Below are positions 8,582 through 18,358 of a DNA stretch of 64,000 nt, in pieces (positions within the stretch are counted from its first letter, which is position 1; every line of letters begins with the position of its first letter). Under the pieces are notes generated by a model. The model searched no databases. It saw nothing but the letters and a program-made list of their open reading frames with translations, and was not told the DNA's origin. The stretch covers positions 108,641 to 172,640 of the forward strand of contig JADJRV010000012.1 of the NCBI GenBank assembly GCA_016712045.1, read 5' to 3'. Origin of the DNA: Chloracidobacterium sp. (GTDB lineage Bacteria; Acidobacteriota; Blastocatellia; Pyrinomonadales; Pyrinomonadaceae). The position numbers and the translations under genes are program-made.

Positions 8582-9355
8582 ATGTCAAAAAACGTGAAAG
8601 AACTTTTCGACCTTACGGGCAAGACCGCGATCGTCACGGGTGGCTCACGCGGGATCGGTAAAGAAATGGCCGAGGCTCTTGCCGAAGCCGGTGCAAACCT
8701 GATGCTCTGTGCCCGCCGTGCCGAGTGGCTCGACGAGACGGTTAAAGAATTTGAGGGCAAAGGGTTTACGGCCGCCGGAACGGTTTGTGATGTCGCAAAC
8801 GCGGAGGATGTCCAAACAGTTGTCGATGCGACCGTAGCAAAATTTGGCTCAGTCGATATCCTCATCAACAACGCCGGTATATCGTGGGGGGCAATGCCCG
8901 AGGACATGCCGCTCGATCAATGGCAAAAAGTTATCGATGTAAATCTGACGGGCTGTTTCCTGTTTGCACAGGCGGCGGGTCGCGAAATGCTCAAGCAAAA
9001 CAGCGGCTCGATAATCAATATCGCCTCGATCGCCGGATTAACCTCGTCGGCAAACGGCCCTTTTTACGCCGGATATGTCGCCAGCAAAGCGGGCCTTATC
9101 GGCCTAACGCGCGAGCTTGCGGCAAGCTGGGGCCGCAAAGGCATCCGCGTCAACGCCATCGCCCCGGGCTTTTTTCATTCGCGGCTCGCCGATGCCGTCA
9201 TTGATATTTACGAACGTTCGATACAGGAAAACAACGTCATCCCGCGTGTCGGTGATGAGGGCGAACTAAAAGGCGTGACTATTTTCTTGGCGTCAGATGC
9301 GTCGAGCTATGTTACCGGACAGACCATCGCTGTCGATGGCGGTATGACGGTCTAG
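8582..9355 (+). CDS. Short-chain dehydrogenase/reductase (SDR)
   Basis: 257 aa classical SDR. Cofactor loop TGGSRGIGKEM at about 19-29 with CARRAEW after beta-2 (the Arg pair points to NADP(H)), NNAGIS, and the YxxxK catalytic pair in YVASKAGLIG with the catalytic Ser just upstream. C-terminal SSYVTGQTIAVDGGMTV is typical of FabG and gluconate 5-dehydrogenase. The substrate cannot be fixed; 3-oxoacyl-ACP reductase and sugar/sugar-acid reductase are the main options. The stop is followed after three bases by a GGTCC/GGACC repeat copy and then a convergent gene. Confidence 0.88.
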   Translation: MSKNVKELFDLTGKTAIVTGGSRGIGKEMAEALAEAGANLMLCARRAEWLDETVKEFEGKGFTAAGTVCDVANAEDVQTVVDATVAKFGSVDILINNAGISWGAMPEDMPLDQWQKVIDVNLTGCFLFAQAAGREMLKQNSGSIINIASIAGLTSSANGPFYAGYVASKAGLIGLTRELAASWGRKGIRVNAIAPGFFHSRLADAVIDIYERSIQENNVIPRVGDEGELKGVTIFLASDASSYVTGQTIAVDGGMTV

Positions 9356-9358
9356 ATC

Positions 9359-9420
9359 TTGGTCCGGTCCGGACCAGGTGGACCAACGTGGACCAAGATG
9401 GACCAAGATGGACCAAGACC
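9359..9420. repeat. GGTCC-palindrome decamer repeat, copy 1
   Basis: Begins TTGGTCCGGTCCGGACCAGG (a perfect GGTCCGGTCCGGACC-like palindrome) and continues as tandem decamers GTGGACCAAC, GTGGACCAAG, ATGGACCAAG, ATGGACCAAG. Sits between convergent genes. Related copies at 36415-36474 and 56373-56410. Confidence 0.9.
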
Positions 9421-9424
9421 GAGA

Positions 9425-10129
9425 TTATTTCACGAACTGAAATTCACCAAACGCCTTTGGTACGTGGAAAGCGGGCTCTTTCGTCTTTGTGGGTTGCCAC
9501 GCGAGATAGCCGCGTGTAGGGTCTTTGCCAACGCAGCGAAACAGATTACCTAGCCAGACATCGCCAGCCTTTGGCGTTTTGCCGAGAGCAGCAAACGGTA
9601 TCTTGATCGCCATCACGACCTTTTCAGCCTCGATAAAAGCTGCCGATGTCATATTCGATCTGTAATCCCAATCGGTCAGACGAGCTTTTGGCGTAACCTC
9701 GATACCCAGATCGATCCATTCACCGTTAGGGGCGATCTCAAATTCAAAATATTTGTTTCGGTTCTTTTTGTCGGGAGCGATAAATATCTCGCACACGTCG
9801 CGATCCCACAGCCCGCGGATTTTTTTTGTCAGATCGGGCTTTTCGCTGACAATAAGCGGCTCGTTTTGCTCCGCCTCGAAACGCACATACAGCGCCGTGT
9901 TTGACCACAAGAGACGAGTCTTAAATTGCCGCGTCGACGTGGCTGCGACACCCGACCAGTACTTGGTTATCGACACCTCTTCGGCCTTATTCCACGGTGC
10001 CGAATTTAACGTACTCACGTCAAAATCATTTTGGATATGGCGGACCTTCAACCAGCTTGTTTTCATCGTTTGTGCGCTAATCATCGTGACGGAAAAAATA
10101 AAAAATAGGAAAAATATAAACGCCCTCAT
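9425..10129 (-). CDS. Secreted carbohydrate-binding family 9-like protein
   Basis: 234 aa with a clear signal peptide (MRAFIFFLFFIFSVTMISAQ). The mature part matches the CBM9-like fold of periplasmic proteins: LLWSNTALYVRFEAEQNEP, RDVCEIFIAPDKKN, YFEFEIAPNGEWIDLGI, and a final FGEFQFVK. The domain binds reducing ends of sugars in characterised cases; stand-alone versions like this one have unknown ligands. It overlaps the upstream DUF2156 gene by four bases and is the last gene of the long minus-strand series. Confidence 0.8.
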   Translation of the reverse strand: MRAFIFFLFFIFSVTMISAQTMKTSWLKVRHIQNDFDVSTLNSAPWNKAEEVSITKYWSGVAATSTRQFKTRLLWSNTALYVRFEAEQNEPLIVSEKPDLTKKIRGLWDRDVCEIFIAPDKKNRNKYFEFEIAPNGEWIDLGIEVTPKARLTDWDYRSNMTSAAFIEAEKVVMAIKIPFAALGKTPKAGDVWLGNLFRCVGKDPTRGYLAWQPTKTKEPAFHVPKAFGEFQFVK

Positions 10130-11250
10130 AATTCTTTTCGGTAACCTGTCCGAATGCGGTTTCTAAGCCATCGTAATTCTGTCTTGATCGCGCGGACCAA
10201 TCCGCCAACTATCATTCGTCCTGTCGCATTTCCGCTAAATGCTCCGGCGATCGCAGATAACGTTTTGAATGATACCCGCGATTCGTTGGAAAGCACAAAT
10301 ACGGGCTCCCACGTTTCCGGCCGCAATTTTGATTTGAATGCATCAAGCCCGTCAAAATTATAGAACCGCTGGCCATGCTTTCTCAGCCAGGCAAGCATAA
10401 CCCGGAGCCAAACCGGATTGTCGAATGGCTCGACCTTAGCCCTTGTAGAAAGCGGCGAAAGCCCGAGTGTCGCGTATCCATAACCTCCGTCAGCCAAAGC
10501 CCTCATTGCAGTATCGATCATCAACTCGACGCTGCCGTTAGGAGCACCCGGAACATGAGGAAACTGCTCAAAGAGCCAACCGTTTCGCTGCGACACAGGA
10601 GACAAAACAATAAACCCGACCACACAGTCATGGCATTCAGCGACAAAAACTCGCCGATTTTCGAGACGTGCAAGCGTGTCCGATTCGACCATGAAATGAA
10701 GCGGGGGTAGACCTTTGGTTTCAAGCCATTCGCGCAGAACTCTTGCTAATTCGGGATTATTGGCGGCTTTTTCGACAGGCCACTCGGTGACGGAAACGCC
10801 CTTATTTCTGGCGCGATTTAGTTGGGCGCGCAGCGATCGATGCGAATCCACAATTGAAGGCCAGTTTTCCGGACGCCATGATGGCTGGGCCCCGATGAGA
10901 AATTTTGAATGATCACTCGAATTAGCAAAGACGGATTCGAGGCGCGACTCGGCGGCGAAATAGCAGACACGTTGTTTCGCATTTCGTGCGTCGTTTTCGA
11001 AATCGGCGGCGACAGCGATCAATCGTTCCTTTTCGCAAACCGGAGCACCCGCAACGACCCTGACTCTGTCAGAAGAGATGTAACCTACCACGGCATCGCC
11101 GCCGGCTGAAAACCATCGCCGAATGCCGGGATTAACGATCTGAAAAGAAGTGGAATTCCATCCGAGCGTGAGGACAAGGTTGCGAGCACGAGAGATATTT
11201 GGGTTTTCGTGTTTATATGCCGTCGGGGATGTCTCGGAGGGCAATTCCAT
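10126..11250 (-). CDS. DUF2156 protein (aminoacyl-phosphatidylglycerol synthase-like GNAT)
   Basis: 374 aa, soluble. Resembles the C-terminal catalytic domain of MprF/LysX (DUF2156), a double-GNAT fold moving an amino acid from aminoacyl-tRNA to a lipid: LTLGWNSTSFQI, WFSAGGDAVVGYI, RAQLNRARNKGVSV, GFIVLSPVSQRNGWLFEQ, GYGYATLGLSPLS and FYNFDGLDAFKSKLRPETW. There is no N-terminal membrane flippase, so the acceptor may differ from MprF. Start taken as the ATG at 11250, which overlaps the UbiB stop (TGATG), implying coupled translation. Its place beside PlsC and AGPS suggests a lipid role. Confidence 0.8.
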   Translation of the reverse strand: MELPSETSPTAYKHENPNISRARNLVLTLGWNSTSFQIVNPGIRRWFSAGGDAVVGYISSDRVRVVAGAPVCEKERLIAVAADFENDARNAKQRVCYFAAESRLESVFANSSDHSKFLIGAQPSWRPENWPSIVDSHRSLRAQLNRARNKGVSVTEWPVEKAANNPELARVLREWLETKGLPPLHFMVESDTLARLENRRVFVAECHDCVVGFIVLSPVSQRNGWLFEQFPHVPGAPNGSVELMIDTAMRALADGGYGYATLGLSPLSTRAKVEPFDNPVWLRVMLAWLRKHGQRFYNFDGLDAFKSKLRPETWEPVFVLSNESRVSFKTLSAIAGAFSGNATGRMIVGGLVRAIKTELRWLRNRIRTGYRKEL

Positions 11251-12961
11251 CAAGTTCCGGTGTTTAGTACCGTGCGAAACGCCATTTTTGCCAGTTTCCA
11301 GGTGCGGTCCCAGTCGATCGAACCGCCCTCGTCGCGGCCCATGATCTTGTCGACGAACATTTTGCGGAAATCTTTACCTTCGCGACGGAGCATAAATTCT
11401 TTGGCGTACGGTTTGGCCGTTTCAAAGAAATTAAATTCCGGATCGGTGACGATGCCGATGCCCTCGAGCGTCATCAGCGCACGCATGATATAGGTGAAAT
11501 TTGACGGCAGACGAAACGGATAATCGTACATCACGTCGGCAAGGTCGTAGGTCAATTCTTTGAAATTGACATCCTTGAGTTTCAAATTGAAATGAAACTC
11601 AAACATCCGCTCGACGACCGGTTTGATAGAGTCGTGACTCGTTCCGGGCTTGAGAAAATCGAGCTCGATCAGATCCTGAGCGATACCGCCGGGATCTTTG
11701 TCAACGACGTGGAAAAACGCGTCGATCATCTTTGCCTGTAACAGCGGTGATATGCGGCCGACCATGCCGAAATCAAAGAACGCGAGCCGGCCGTCTTCCA
11801 TCACAAGCAAATTGCCCGGATGCGGGTCGGCGTGAAAAAATCCGTCCTCTAGCAATTGTTTGAGATACGTCTTGATCAGCAAACGATTGACCTTTGCCGG
11901 CGAGATATTGCGCTGCGCTTGTCCCTCAAGATCAGTGACCTTTGTGCCGTGGATAAACTCCATCGTCAGCACTTTTTTGGTCGTCGCGTGCCAATGTATC
12001 GTCGGCACGTGGATATTTGACCAGGTCTTAAAACTCTCTCGAAACTGCTCAGCATTGCGGCCCTCGGCGACGTAATCCATCTCTTCGTGGACGGTCACGT
12101 CAAATTCGCGAAGCATCCCCGGCCAATCGGCATTTTCGCTAAGCTGCGGAAAACGCTCGGCAAAGTTTGCGACCTTTTTGAGAATGACGATGTCACCTTT
12201 GATCGTGGCATCAAGATTTGGCCGCTGGACCTTGACCGCGACCTCTTCGCCGGAGTGCAGACGGGCTCGATAAACTTGTCCTAGCGAAGCGGCAGCAACG
12301 GGTTCAAGCTCAAACTCGGCATAGACCTCGTTGATCTTTTGCCAAGCTCATGCTCGATGATCGCAAATGCAACATCATTTGGAAACGGCGGCACCTGATC
12401 GACAAGCGTCCCAAGTTCTTTTACAAATGGCAGCGGCAATAGATCGGCCCGTGTCCCCATCGATTGCCCGATCTTGATAAACGTCGGCCCGAGCTTGATG
12501 AGTTTTTCCTTGAGCCAGACGGCCTGTTTCTCTTGGTTCGCCTCTTTGTTGGTCGAATTACCAATAAAGAATCGCCGAAGTCCGAGCATAATGACGTGAA
12601 AAAACCATTGTTTTACGCCGTAAAGTTTTTCACCGTAATAAGCGGCCCTCGTTAACTCACGGGCACGTTCAAGTCTTACGGCCTGTCGTTTTAAGTGCTG
12701 TTTGTGATGAAGGTCGTACTGGTCGAGGTAAAGATAGAGCGACAGCATCGAGATGACGCGGGAAATCTGAAACAGGCGAAGATAGCCGCGAATACCAAAA
12801 TAAGTGCTCTCGACCGTTTCCTCGACCTGCAGCAGCTCACGCTCCTCGGCGATCAATTCCTCGTTCGAAGTCCGTTTTGCGATCTCAAGATTATTTGTGG
12901 GCACGAACGAGCCGTTAGCATTAGCCAGATCGACTCTTTCTTTTACCGCGATGTCGTTCAT
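11250..12961 (-). CDS. UbiB/ABC1 (ADCK) family atypical kinase (one frameshift)
   Basis: About 570 aa once a one-base deletion at T4 (12337-12340) is corrected; the joined sequence then reads HELGKKINEVYAEFELEPVA. The KxGQ motif (FIKIGQ, about 161-166), AVKVQRPNLD, FFHADPHPGN and FFDFGMVG define the UbiB/COQ8 atypical kinase-like fold, which supports quinone or lipid metabolism through ATPase activity. As written the gene reads as two parts, 12281-12961 and 11250-12116. The start codon overlaps the stop of the VOC gene (TAATG). No C-terminal membrane hairpin is obvious. Confidence 0.88.
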
Positions 12962-13326
12962 TATTCTGATATTTCCTGCCCAAACTGCAGCACATAGCCA
13001 TTGTTGTCGTAAATGGCAAATTCACGCATTCCGTACTCGAAGTTTTCGATGCCGTAGCAAACCCGGGCTTTGTCTTTTACTTTTGTCCACATAGAATCGA
13101 CGTCGTCCGTTGTAAAGTAAAATGTTCCGGTAAAGCCTATCTTGTCGTACGCCACATGTTCATTTGGACGAGCGATCATGATCGCTGTATCGTCTATCCA
13201 CAATGTTGCCCAGCCCCAATCTTCGTTAAACTCGCCGCACGAAAAGCCAAGGATATTCGTATAAAAATCGATCGTACCCGGTAGATCCTCGGTGGTCATC
13301 ATTGGCCTGAGATCGGTAATCTTCAT
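12961..13326 (-). CDS. VOC (glyoxalase/bleomycin-resistance) superfamily protein
   Basis: 121 aa, the size of a single-module VOC protein made of two beta-alpha-beta3 units. Recognisable stretches are TIDFYTNILGFSC, WATLWIDDTAIMIARP, TFYFTTDDVDSMWTKV and the final FAIYDNNGYVLQFGQE, where the C-terminal Glu would be a metal ligand. Function within the superfamily (isomerase, dioxygenase, resistance) is not predictable. Its ATG overlaps the ribF stop as ATGA and its stop overlaps the UbiB start as TAATG, so three genes are tightly linked. Confidence 0.82.
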   Translation of the reverse strand: MKITDLRPMMTTEDLPGTIDFYTNILGFSCGEFNEDWGWATLWIDDTAIMIARPNEHVAYDKIGFTGTFYFTTDDVDSMWTKVKDKARVCYGIENFEYGMREFAIYDNNGYVLQFGQEISE

Positions 13327-14276
13327 AGTATCGCAAGCATATTCTTTACGCCCGGGTGGCTGAAATAGTTCCTAGCACGGTCACTGTCGCGTTCGATCTG
13401 GGCTTTTAATTCGTCGATGCCGTTAAACTTTCGCTCATCCCGTATTCGATGCAAAAATCGGACGCGAAGCACGTCACCATACAGATCGCCGTCAAAGTCG
13501 AATATATATGATTCGATCGATGGGTCGGCATCGGATTCAAATGTCGGACGGACTCCGATATTGGTAATGCTCTTTCGCCAAGTGCCGTCAATGAGCGTCG
13601 CGGTAGCATAGACGCCGTAGCGCGGGATGACGCGGTTGTGCGGTTTGAGATTTGCGGTCGGGAATCCGATAGTATGGCCGCGGCGGTTCCCTCGAATGAT
13701 GACACCCTCGACGCCATACGGACGGCCAAGCATACGCCGGGCGAGATTGACGCTACCGTCTGCGAGTAGTTCACGGATCTTTGACGAACTGACCCGCCGC
13801 CCGCGAAGTTGCACCTCATCGACCTCGTCGGCGACAAACCCGAGCTTGCTGCTCATCTCACGCAACAGCTCGATATTGCCGCCGCGATCTTTGCCAAAGG
13901 CAAAACCCTTGCCAAGATAGACCTCTTTGGCATGGAGCCGTTCGCGGACGATGTTTTCGAGAAATAACTCGGCCGGCTGTCTGGCAAAATCGAGTGTAAA
14001 TGGGATAACGATCGCCTGTTTGATGCCGAGAACTTCGAAATTTGATAGCCGCTGATCGAGCGTCTGCAATAGCGGCGGGGCTGACGCAAGATGTAAAACA
14101 GCACGCGGATGCGGGTCAAATGTGATCGCCGTCGGCACTGCTCCGGCCAGTTTTGCCCGATCGACGACGGTTTGCATGATCTGCTGGTGGCCAAGATGCA
14201 GTCCGTCAAAAACGCCGAGCGTCAGCACCGTCGGTTTCGAAATATTGGCATTTTCAGTCCCGTGAAATATTTTCAT
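13323..14276 (-). CDS. ribF: Bifunctional riboflavin kinase / FAD synthetase
   Basis: 317 aa, full length. The N-terminal FMN adenylyltransferase domain has TLGVFDGLHLGHQ (about 19-31) and the ITFDPHP segment; the C-terminal riboflavin kinase domain has GNRRGHTIGFPTANL and YGVYAT. It makes FMN and FAD in the cytoplasm. Partners in this window that need flavin are the AGPS-type oxidoreductase and the BVMO; ribBA supplies an early riboflavin step. Its stop overlaps the VOC start. Identity is secure. Confidence 0.95.
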   Translation of the reverse strand: MKIFHGTENANISKPTVLTLGVFDGLHLGHQQIMQTVVDRAKLAGAVPTAITFDPHPRAVLHLASAPPLLQTLDQRLSNFEVLGIKQAIVIPFTLDFARQPAELFLENIVRERLHAKEVYLGKGFAFGKDRGGNIELLREMSSKLGFVADEVDEVQLRGRRVSSSKIRELLADGSVNLARRMLGRPYGVEGVIIRGNRRGHTIGFPTANLKPHNRVIPRYGVYATATLIDGTWRKSITNIGVRPTFESDADPSIESYIFDFDGDLYGDVLRVRFLHRIRDERKFNGIDELKAQIERDSDRARNYFSHPGVKNMLAIL

Positions 14277-14333
14277 CGTTACCTAAAATGGTATTTGAGC
14301 GCCGTGTAATAGGCAAACGGACTCATGGACGCA

Positions 14334-14912
14334 TTATTTGAGCGTCGCGAGCAATTTCTTGTATTCGGTGACGGTCAAAATGCGGTAAGCCGGTTGCTCC
14401 GCTTTGTTGTATTTATCGCTGTGATGCACAGCCGGATAATTTTTGGCTTTCATCTCGGCATCGAGTTTTGACCAGTCTTTGTGAGTCAGCGAGCCATAGC
14501 TTTTCTTGTTGAGACGCTTGCCAAGTTCATTCCACGCCGCAATAAAATTTACTCCGTCCGAGCGATATTCGCGGCTGCTGGCGAGAAATGCGTCGAGCAG
14601 ATCGTCCGGATCGCCGCCTTTGGTTTTGAATGGCCGCAGGTTCAATCTGCCGATCTCGCCGCCGGGGCACAGAGGCTCCCAGACTGCGATGTCTTTGGCC
14701 GCAGTTCCCATGCTGCTCCATTCGTTTTCAAGCCACTTACGGGCTGAATCCGTGTCGGGAACGGCGTGTTCACCGCCGCGTGTCGCCTGATACGTCCACT
14801 TGTATGCGTCATCGATCCGCACATTGTTGTCCGCCTTCCATTTTGGCAGAGCAAAATCAATGAGAGCCGTGGGCAGGCACGAGAGCAGCAATGCAATTGC
14901 GAGCAAGTTCAT
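14334..14912 (-). CDS. Secreted hypothetical protein, 192 aa
   Basis: No family recognised. An N-terminal hydrophobic stretch (MNLLAIALLLSCLPTALIDF) looks like a signal peptide or anchor. The mature part is hydrophilic and Trp/Lys-rich: KWKADNNVRIDDAYKWTYQA, CPGGEIGRLNLRPFKTKGGD and WNELGKRLNKKSYGSLTHKD. The only other Cys is in LCPGG. The start codon overlaps the plsC stop (TAATG), so it is probably translated with that gene and may act at the envelope. That link is inference from position only. Confidence 0.65.
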   Translation of the reverse strand: MNLLAIALLLSCLPTALIDFALPKWKADNNVRIDDAYKWTYQATRGGEHAVPDTDSARKWLENEWSSMGTAAKDIAVWEPLCPGGEIGRLNLRPFKTKGGDPDDLLDAFLASSREYRSDGVNFIAAWNELGKRLNKKSYGSLTHKDWSKLDAEMKAKNYPAVHHSDKYNKAEQPAYRILTVTEYKKLLATLK

Positions 14913-15754
14913 TATTCTGATGTTAGCGTATCTGTCAGACCGTGTGCGGCGAAAAATTCCGTCTCCATTTGCTCGATCACGGCGCCGATCTCTTTGACGG
15001 CGGTGATGCTTGCCAGTTTTTTGGATGTGCCGTCGACGCTTGGCTGGATCACTTTCATCCGCAGGTCAAAGAGCGATCCCTTAGGCGGGTAATTGGAAAA
15101 TCCGGTCTGCAAAGGGCTGCGCAGATATATACAAAGCACTCTCGCATTTTCGAGCGAGGTCAGTATTTTGCCGGTGCCAAATCGCAAACGTCCGCTGTCA
15201 AAACGCCCGTCGCGGCTTCGTTGACCCTCAGGGAAAATAAGCACGATGTTGCCCTTGGCGAGCAGATAGCGGCAAAGATTTAGTACGGCATTTTTATGAG
15301 CGGGGGAACCTTTGCGGTCGATAAAGATGCATTTTGTAAGATAAAGAACCGCGTGATAATGCAGCTTTTTCTTAAAAAAATCACCCGCCGGGACGTTCCA
15401 TGTGAACGCTTTGTAATTGAACAGATACCAAAAATTTGACGCCAAAGCCCAGATAATCAGCGCCGAGTCGATAAATGTCAGATGGTTTGAACAGATAACG
15501 AGCGGATACCCACCGCGTTCTTTTTCCTGCCAGATCTCTTTGAACCGCGCACGGATCGCCGCCATATCGTTGATACGATATCCGCGAAAATATTTCATCA
15601 ATACGACCAGCAAACCGCCGACCGGCAGCAACAGCACTCGGCAAAGAGTTGACTGAAACCGTATCTTTTCGATCTGCCATGACGGCGGATCGTCCACGCC
15701 GCCGGTGAGCTTTGCGGTCTTAATTATCTGGATCAGTTTTTCGGCCCTCATCAT
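14912..15754 (-). CDS. 1-acyl-glycerol-3-phosphate acyltransferase-like (PlsC family)
   Basis: 280 aa. The acyltransferase HX4D motif is NHLTFID (His91, Asp96); the second block is LIFPEGQRSRDGRF, where FPEG binds the phosphate. One membrane helix at about 38-54 (RVLLLPVGGLLVVLM) anchors it to the inner membrane. It adds the second acyl chain to lysophosphatidate or to the product of a related pathway. It overlaps the AGPS-type gene upstream by four bases, which suggests that its physiological substrate could be an alkyl-glycerol-phosphate made in an ether-lipid route; this is inference. Confidence 0.88.
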   Translation of the reverse strand: MMRAEKLIQIIKTAKLTGGVDDPPSWQIEKIRFQSTLCRVLLLPVGGLLVVLMKYFRGYRINDMAAIRARFKEIWQEKERGGYPLVICSNHLTFIDSALIIWALASNFWYLFNYKAFTWNVPAGDFFKKKLHYHAVLYLTKCIFIDRKGSPAHKNAVLNLCRYLLAKGNIVLIFPEGQRSRDGRFDSGRLRFGTGKILTSLENARVLCIYLRSPLQTGFSNYPPKGSLFDLRMKVIQPSVDGTSKKLASITAVKEIGAVIEQMETEFFAAHGLTDTLTSE

Positions 15755-17530
15755 ATTCTCTGCCTAAGATTCTGATTACCGGCTCCAAATACATTTTGTG
15801 GGTCTAGGCCGTGCTTGATCTCTTGCTTCCATTTTAGGGCGGTCTCGGACATTATGTCGGGCAAGTATGACTCGCGGATCTTGCCGATACCGTGGTGATG
15901 CGAGAGCGAACCGCCGCAGCGTAGGATCTCTTCGCGGGCAATGTTTTCAAGCTCAAGGTAGACCTCAGACGGATTTTCGACGCCCTTGTAATAAAAGCCA
16001 AAGTAAAAATAGATCGCGACACCCGTTCGGTAAACCTGCGTGATCCGCGAGGTTACGAACGGCTTTTCGGGGAGACCGCGTTTTGAGTATTCATCACGCA
16101 AAACTTTCTTGACGTTGTCACAGATCGTGAGAGCGTCGCTCCACGAACACGACGTTTCAAACGATTCGGCGATGATGTAATAGTTCATCAAAAAATCGCG
16201 AATGTAAGCGATGCTGTACGTCAACTGGTAACCGCGGCGCCCGTTTTCGGCACCGGCTTTCATCCCGCCGTGTTTGGCGGCGATGCGATAAACGTCACGC
16301 TGCTGGCGATCAACCTCGTCTTTTGTTCCCTCAAAACCAGAGTCAGGGCGACCATTTTGTAAGGATCAAAGCCCTTAATTTTGGTCACGAAAAACTTTTG
16401 AGCCTTGCTCATCATGTCTGCCGCAGAGCTATTTGACGCGGGCTTTAGAGCTTGGCCAAATTGAAACTGCAGATTATCCACCAGCCTTACGCTCGCGGGC
16501 GGTGTCGATGTGTGGGCCAGCTCGTGCATAAAAGCGTAGCCGTCCTCATACGACGGGAACAGCACCGAGCCGTATTCCTGAGCCTCGGGCAGCGGAAACA
16601 ACTTGACGATCGCCGAGGTAACGATGCCGAGTGTGCCCTCCGAACCAAAGATCAGACGGCGAAGATCGGGGCCGACCGACTCGCGAGGAGCGGCGGAGCT
16701 TCGCTCTAGTTTGCCGTCCGCCGTCGCGACTGTGATGTCGACGACAATGTCCTCGATATTGCCGTACTTGTTCTTTTCATACCGCTCGCGTTGGTCGCGA
16801 TCCAGCCGCCGAGCGTCGAAAACTCAACACTGTCGGGCTCGTGACCCATTGAAACACCATATTTTGCAAGCTCCGACATGATATGGCGTCCGACCGCACC
16901 GGCTTCGATACAGGCCATCATGTTTTCTTTGTCGATCCACTTGATGCGGTTCATCCGCCGCATATCGACCGAGACGATGACGCGTTTCTCGTCGTTTCGG
17001 CAGCGAAGAGCATCGGTAACATTTGTCCCGCCGCCAAAGGGTAACAGAACGGTGTCATGCTCTTTTGCCGCCGTGATGAGCGAAGCGACTTGCTCCTCAC
17101 TTTCGGGATAGACAACCATATCCGGTATGCGGCCGAGCTTTTTGTGCTTGATCGCAAACATTTCCTCCTGCGTATGGCCGTGGCCGTGACGCAGACGGTT
17201 TTCGCCGTCCACGTCGATCTGATTTTCGCTGAGAAACTGTCGGATCGAATCTGTGAATTTCGGCGATTCGACCGGCGGCGGGATCTCGGTCGGATAGGCG
17301 TTTGTATGTTGGTCCTTGGCGTCCAGATCGATGCCGAGAGTTTCGCGGATCCACGGCAGCAAACGCGGCAACTCCTTACCGCTCAGCTCGTAACGCGTGC
17401 CGGTGATCTCGACCACATCACGGTCATTGATCGCAAAGCTCGTGTCGCGAAAACCCCAGTTTTCCCAACTCTCAGTTTCGTCGGCGCCGATCACAACAGG
17501 CTCCGGATAGATCAGATTATCTTTATCCAT
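15751..17530 (-). CDS. Alkyldihydroxyacetonephosphate synthase-like flavoprotein (two frameshifts)
   Basis: Corrected length about 593 aa. The N-terminus matches eukaryotic AGPS: ETESWENWGFRDTSF, EITGTRYELSGKELP and LLPWIRETLGID. Next is the FAD_binding_4 domain (MVVYPESEEQVASLI, LLPFGGGTNVTDAL, GHEPDSVEFSTLGGWIATNA) and the C-terminal oxidase lobe with the SHHHGIGKIRE active-site segment. AGPS swaps the acyl chain of acyl-DHAP for an alcohol, creating the ether bond. Two one-base deletions break it: T4 at 16774-16777 and A4 at 16333-16336 on the plus strand; adding one base at each restores MKKNKYGNIED and LVFEGTKDEVDRQQ. Directly followed by plsC. A generic D-lactate/glycolate oxidase is the alternative, but the N-terminal AGPS motifs argue against it. 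Confidence 0.88.
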
Positions 17531-17578
17531 TAAAACAAAGATTAAATGCTTGGTTGGGGAAATGCTTGAACGCTCCTG

Positions 17579-18358
17579 CTATTTGAGAAAAGATGTTATC
17601 GAACTTTCTTTGGTCAGAGCGGATGGAGCAATACCGAGCAGTGATCGGAAAGTGCGGGCGAGATGCGCGGAATCGGAAAATCCGGCTTCGTGAGCAGTTT
17701 CGGTGAGCGAACGCCCTTGGGCAAGCAGATGCATAGCATCGCGCAAACGCAGCCAGAGCAAGTAGCGGCGAACGGGGATGCGGACGTTTTCGGTAAAAAG
17801 ATGCGAAAAACGGCTTTCGGAAAGTTCTACGCCCGAGGCGATGTCCTGAAAAGAAATGCCCTCTTCGCGGCTTGACCTGATCCACTCTATGCTCCGCGCG
17901 ACGCGGCTGTCGATCGGCAGACTGTCGCCGCTGCCGATGGCCTCGACCATTTGGTGACAAACGTTTGGCTCAGCTCCTGGTTTCGTTACGTCAAAGTTCG
18001 CAAAGATCGCACGGATCCTTTCAACCACCCTGAGCTCAAGTCTCGTAATTCCATTCTGCGAAAAGATAGGTGCTAGTGGCTGTGCCAATCGGGTTTCAGG
18101 CGCGAGCAAAAGCATGACCATCCGGTTCTGCCGCCCGTCGATCGTGTGCGGCTGGCCTGGGGCAATGATCGCCGAATCATAGTCCGACCAATCTTCATCG
18201 TCGCTTGTCCGCAAGCCAAAATTGCCGTTGAGCGAGACACAGACCTTGATCGCGGGCGATTCGTGCAAGCTCGCGGCAGCCGCTTGGCCGAGAAAGATAG
18301 CCTGCTCATCCCAGACGAGCACCAGTCCACGCCAATTGGGGTCGTATTCAATTGTCAC
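17579..18358 (-). CDS. AraC-family transcriptional regulator
   Basis: About 259 aa. N-terminal cupin-like sensor (residues 1-150, APGQPHTIDGRQ) and a C-terminal AraC double helix-turn-helix: ISFQDIASGVELSESRFSHL, then SLTETAHEAGFSDSAHLART followed by FRSLLGIAPSALTKES. Start chosen as the GTG at 18358, which overlaps the rfaD stop (GTGACAATTGA); the longer frame to 18412 would run 65 bp into rfaD. Read with rfaD and probably AGPS/plsC. The effector is unknown. Confidence 0.85.
   Translation of the reverse strand: MTIEYDPNWRGLVLVWDEQAIFLGQAAAASLHESPAIKVCVSLNGNFGLRTSDDEDWSDYDSAIIAPGQPHTIDGRQNRMVMLLLAPETRLAQPLAPIFSQNGITRLELRVVERIRAIFANFDVTKPGAEPNVCHQMVEAIGSGDSLPIDSRVARSIEWIRSSREEGISFQDIASGVELSESRFSHLFTENVRIPVRRYLLWLRLRDAMHLLAQGRSLTETAHEAGFSDSAHLARTFRSLLGIAPSALTKESSITSFLK

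Noticed and set aside
1515..17000. Programmed -1 ribosomal frameshifting at AAAAG sites (methyltransferase, UbiB, AGPS)
   Set aside because: The slippery heptamer is absent: the base before the AAA codon is C or G, so tRNA re-pairing would be poor. The same kind of break also occurs with C, G and T runs and in both directions, which fits read error.
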